A DNA stretch of 64,000 nt from Hyposmocoma kahamanoa (taxonomy: Eukaryota > Arthropoda > Insecta > Lepidoptera > Cosmopterigidae): contig NW_020653993.1 in the NCBI RefSeq assembly GCF_003589595.1, forward strand, positions 2,593,419 through 2,657,418, in the 5' to 3' direction. Position numbers and translations under genes: made by a program. This document shows, in pieces, positions 61,276 through 64,000 of the stretch. Within the stretch, counting starts at the first letter, position 1; each line of letters opens with the position of its first letter. The notes below the pieces were generated by a model. It was not told the DNA's origin and did not search any database. It saw nothing but the letters and a program-made list of their open reading frames with translations.

Positions 61276-61490
61276 TAACCGGCCAAACGGTTACCATACT
61301 GGTCTGCCACGTAAATGTCCCGGGTTCGATTCCCTGGCCGAAGAAATATTATGTACGACTTACATTTACTTTTGTAGTGAGTTTGGTGGAATTTGTGTGT
61401 TTTTTTATGCGAATGTATTATTATGCGTAAAATATTTATGCTTCATAATAATACATGACAATAATATAATAATAATAATTTAATAATAAT
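61276..61490 (+). mobile_element. tRNA-derived SINE (family S1), 5' damaged
   Basis: Starts at ACCGGCCAAACGGTTACCAT (A box region), with B box GGTTCGATTCCCTGG, a shortened body and an AATAATAATAATTTAATAAT end. Confidence 0.85.
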
Positions 61491-61660
61491 AATAATAAGT
61501 TTATTTCATCAGGAAGTTCAGGATTACAATAATTAGTTTTAGGAGTCTCCTTTTAAGCATGACAATGCCTGTGATAGGGGACTCCGCTCTTCTATAGCTA
61601 TGTAATGTACTTATATAATTTCAAAACTTACACTTAGTTGTACTTTATTTATATAATGAA
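61485..61660 (-). repeat. LINE-like 3' untranslated end
   Basis: The minus strand GAAGAGCGGAGTCCCCTATC, CACAGGCATTGTCATGC and AGACTCCTAAAAC leads to AATAAACTTATTATTATTA, a LINE 3' end with an ATT tail. No coding part. Confidence 0.45.
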
Positions 61661-61867
61661 TAGAACTATTATAAACTTAAAAATTCAGGTGTTAGTTTTT
61701 TTTTTTTTTTATTAAATTAAAGTTAAAGTGTTATTTGTCATTTATTGTATACAATAACATTTAGATTAATATTAAGGTGTAATTTGACAGTAAATATCAT
61801 GCAAATATATTCCTAAGTGTAGATTATATGTGTTTGTGTAGTAAACACAAACAATAACACATGACTC

Positions 61868-62153
61868 CATTGACTTACAAATAAATGGACGACGGGTCTA
61901 ATACAAAAACCACGAAAAAAAGTCCCAAGTCAACCTATTTAAACGTAGTGACATGTAAAGGAATATGAAAAAGCTAAAACGTTGAATTTAAATTGTAATG
62001 TCATCGCAGTATTGTCTAATTTTGCTTGCTTCGCTGTCAGAAGAAACAAACGAAGACTAAAGCGTGAATGACGCTCTGTATACGATTTTAACGCCCTATA
62101 AGTTCGGACACTTTTCAGCGCGGACCCGACGTCCATATAATTGTAAGTCAATA
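61868..62153. mobile_element. 8-bp-duplication MITE, copy 2
   Basis: A 286-bp element nearly identical to 44799-45084. Left terminus CATTGACTTACAA, right terminus TTGTAAGTCAATA (last base changed). Flanked by CATGACTC on both sides (61860-61867 and 62154-62161), an independent 8-bp target duplication. Confidence 0.92.
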
Positions 62154-62165
62154 CATGACTCACAA

Positions 62166-62655
62166 TTAGTAGCAGTAAAGCTCCTTGTGAAAGAGTTCGT
62201 CCAGGGAAATACCTATTTACTAACTGCCTCCGTGGCCGAACGGTTACCATGCCGGACTGCCACGCAGAGGTCCCAGGTTCGATTCCCGGGCCGGGAGAAA
62301 TAGTTGTATGGTACTACAATTATTTCTCTCGTGAGTTTGGGTGTAATTTGTGGTTGTCTATATGAGTGTCCACGGCACCCGCGACACAGGGTTTTCCTAG
62401 TGCGGGGCTATGTTGAGTGTGTGCGTTATTTATTATTCTGCCACCAAGCGGTAAGGTCAGCATTACTGTGTTCCGATTTTGAAGGATAAGTAAGGGTGCT
62501 GGTGAAATTACAGTCACAGTGGCAGGCGCGGTGGCGGTGCCACTTAGATCTGTGCACTTTAAAGCTCTAAGTAGCACTGCAACTACTATGAACAGACGTG
62601 TCGCTTACCACCAGGCGCACGACTTGTTCGTCCCGTTATTTGTTATAACAAAAAA
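62166..62655 (+). repeat. 300-bp family copy split by a nested SINE
   Basis: 5' part 62166-62220 (AGTAGCAGTAAAGCTCCTTG to ACCTATTTAC), then the SINE at 62222-62438, then the rest from ATTCTGCCACCAAGCGG to TTTGTTATAACAAAAAAATG. The break falls within the conserved TACCTATTTCTGCC block, so the original site is known. Confidence 0.88.
62222..62438 (+). mobile_element. tRNA-derived SINE (family S1), well preserved
   Basis: Complete head with A box TGGCCGAACGG and B box GGTTCGATTCCCGGG, full body, and a short TTATTTATT end. Inserted into a 300-bp family copy. Confidence 0.93.
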
Positions 62656-62790
62656 ATGGTTTTAAAGAATCTAAATTTTAAAAAAAGAAAGGAAAGCCGT
62701 TTGTTTATTAAATAGATTTGAGAAGCTTTACTAATCCTCCACCAATTCATGGACTCACACTACTTCGGTATACATCGCGTTCTTACATGT

Positions 62791-62890
62791 TCGGCACATG
62801 GGACTTGTCAATTAAAGTTCTGGACATACGTTTAGCTTACCATCAAATGCATGACTTATTCGTTCTGTCACTTGGTATTATAAAAAAAAA
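62791..62890 (+). repeat. 300-bp family copy with large internal deletion
   Basis: CACATGGGACTTGTCAA is joined to TTAAAGTTCTGGACATACG, then CTTGGTATTATAAAAAAAA. Confidence 0.8.
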
Positions 62891-63518
62891 TACTAATTTA
62901 ATTCGTAGTTTTTAAACCTCTTTCCTGAAAAGTTGCCATTTTGCAGATGTAACTTTGTTATACTGTTTCGCGAATCATTTGTAATTTTCTTGCTATTTTT
63001 GTATATTATTTCAATTGTACACTTTATCGTTACTATATTAACATTAAATAAATTACTTCTACGCGAATGCGAACGCCATTGCTTTAACCTAGTTACATCT
63101 CTATCACCGTGTTTCAGAGTTTCTATTTGCATTTGAAATTAACGTTGAAATATGTACGAATAATAGTTTCGTTTAGATTGTACGAACAACCGACTCACTA
63201 TTAACTACCAGCATAAAAAAGACTTGGCAAACCCAGTTTTAGCAAGGCCACTAATGGCGCCGTGTGTCAGCTTACACTGGATTTGTTCATTGCGGCCATA
63301 TGTGTGTATTGCTACAATTTAGTATGCATTGGAATAAGTTCACATTGTTTTGTTTATATAAACAAAACTTTTATACGAAACATAGGTCAAATAAGTTCGC
63401 TGCTATTTTTAGATTTCATTGGTTTCATGTCTGCGGATCTATCTAAAAAGAAGCCAAGTTTAAACGTAGAAATATATAAGTCGATACCGCCGATAAAAGA
63501 ATTCAAATGCAAGTTGGT
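62891..63518. other. Unassigned AT-rich DNA
   Basis: No gene recognised. The 88-codon frame at 63262-63528 has no known motif. Confidence 0.4.
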
Positions 63519-63550
63519 GTCCACTTAAATTAAACTTAATTTAAGTGGAC
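63519..63550. repeat. Perfect 14-bp-arm hairpin
   Basis: GTCCACTTAAATTA, an AACT loop, then TAATTTAAGTGGAC. A single arm, GTCCACTTGCATTAAACTTA, occurs at 56780. Confidence 0.9.
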
Positions 63551-63589
63551 AAATTAAAAACGACCGGATGGAAGGAATTTTTTCTGAGT

Positions 63590-63715
63590 GTTTTTTCTGA
63601 GTGTTCGCTCTTTGTATTAATAATTATAACAAACTAGTGGAGTAATTTCACAAAAAATAATTGAATATCAATTCAATAAAATTTTAATTAAACTTAATTA
63701 ATCAATGAAATGTTC
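63590..63715 (+). repeat. S5 SINE tail fragment
   Basis: TTTGTATTAATAATTATAAC, AAACTAGTGGAGTAATTTCA and AATTGAATATCAATTCAATA to ACTTAATTAATC. Confidence 0.6.
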
Positions 63716-64000
63716 TTTTCACCTCACTAGCTCGGAAAGGCTACCGATCAGAACACAAAAATTTGCCATTACTTGACACCAAATGTAGGACTTCAGCAGC
63801 TACTAACAAATTTAGAGAAGAAAGTGAAAAATTATACACTGTATGATTCATGCATTATAAATAGGGGAAAAGGACTTTGAAACCAGTATGGACTATCTAA
63901 TTTTAGTTAATATGCTCTGGACTGAACTGTTAAAAATTCAAAATACCAATGTGTTCATATGTTTACCAACTTTCAGACAGGGGTTGAATACAAGCTTATT
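63716..64000. other. Unassigned AT-rich DNA
   Basis: No gene or recognised repeat seen to the end of the window. Confidence 0.5.

Overview
This 64-kb window is AT-rich, intron-scale nuclear DNA from an animal, most likely an insect and probably a moth or butterfly. The evidence is the mix of mobile elements: tRNA-headed SINEs with a canonical A box (TGGCCGAACGG) and B box (GGTTCGATTCC) and ATT-type tails, non-LTR retrotransposons of several clades (I/LOA-like, CR1-like, Jockey-like, R1-like, RTE-like), Penelope-like elements with a GIY-YIG domain, and many MITEs. The lepidopteran assignment rests on my memory of these families. I see no convincing host protein-coding gene, no rRNA and no intact tRNA. 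The open frames are pieces of transposon genes or chance frames.

Layout. 0-7 kb: SINEs, copies of an abundant roughly 300-bp repeat (called the 300-bp family here), an RTE-like fragment, and two inverted copies of a 600-bp MITE; the second copy sits inside the 3' end of an I-like LINE. 7-12 kb: mostly unexplained AT-rich DNA with foldback structures, a Penelope-like 3' end and a hAT-like MITE with a perfect 8-bp target duplication. 12.8-14.4 kb: a decayed CR1-like LINE. 15-23 kb: a duplicated block, LINE C-terminal fragments, and the best-preserved element of the window, an I-like LINE at 17343-19724 with a perfect 14-bp target duplication and one in-frame stop. 23.8-31.5 kb: a Penelope GIY-YIG fragment, a 19-residue tandem-repeat coding fragment, and LINE 3' ends. 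32-40 kb: 300-bp family copies, a Penelope tail, an R1-like and an RTE-like C-terminus. 40-47 kb: a long foldback, SINEs, an odd tRNA-Arg-derived hairpin, a near-identical MITE copy, and a TTAA-flanked MITE. 47-64 kb: LINE C-termini, more 300-bp copies, two MITE families each present twice, a Jockey-like C-terminus at 59.9-60.5 kb, and a SINE nested in a 300-bp copy.

The window reads as an intergenic or intronic transposon graveyard in which nesting gives a relative order of insertion. Elements whose boundaries I could fix by target-site duplications are the 14-bp LINE, the 4-bp MITE pair, the hAT-like MITE, the 8-bp MITE pair and the TTAA element. Clade names, where given, come from motif recognition and have not been tested by alignment.
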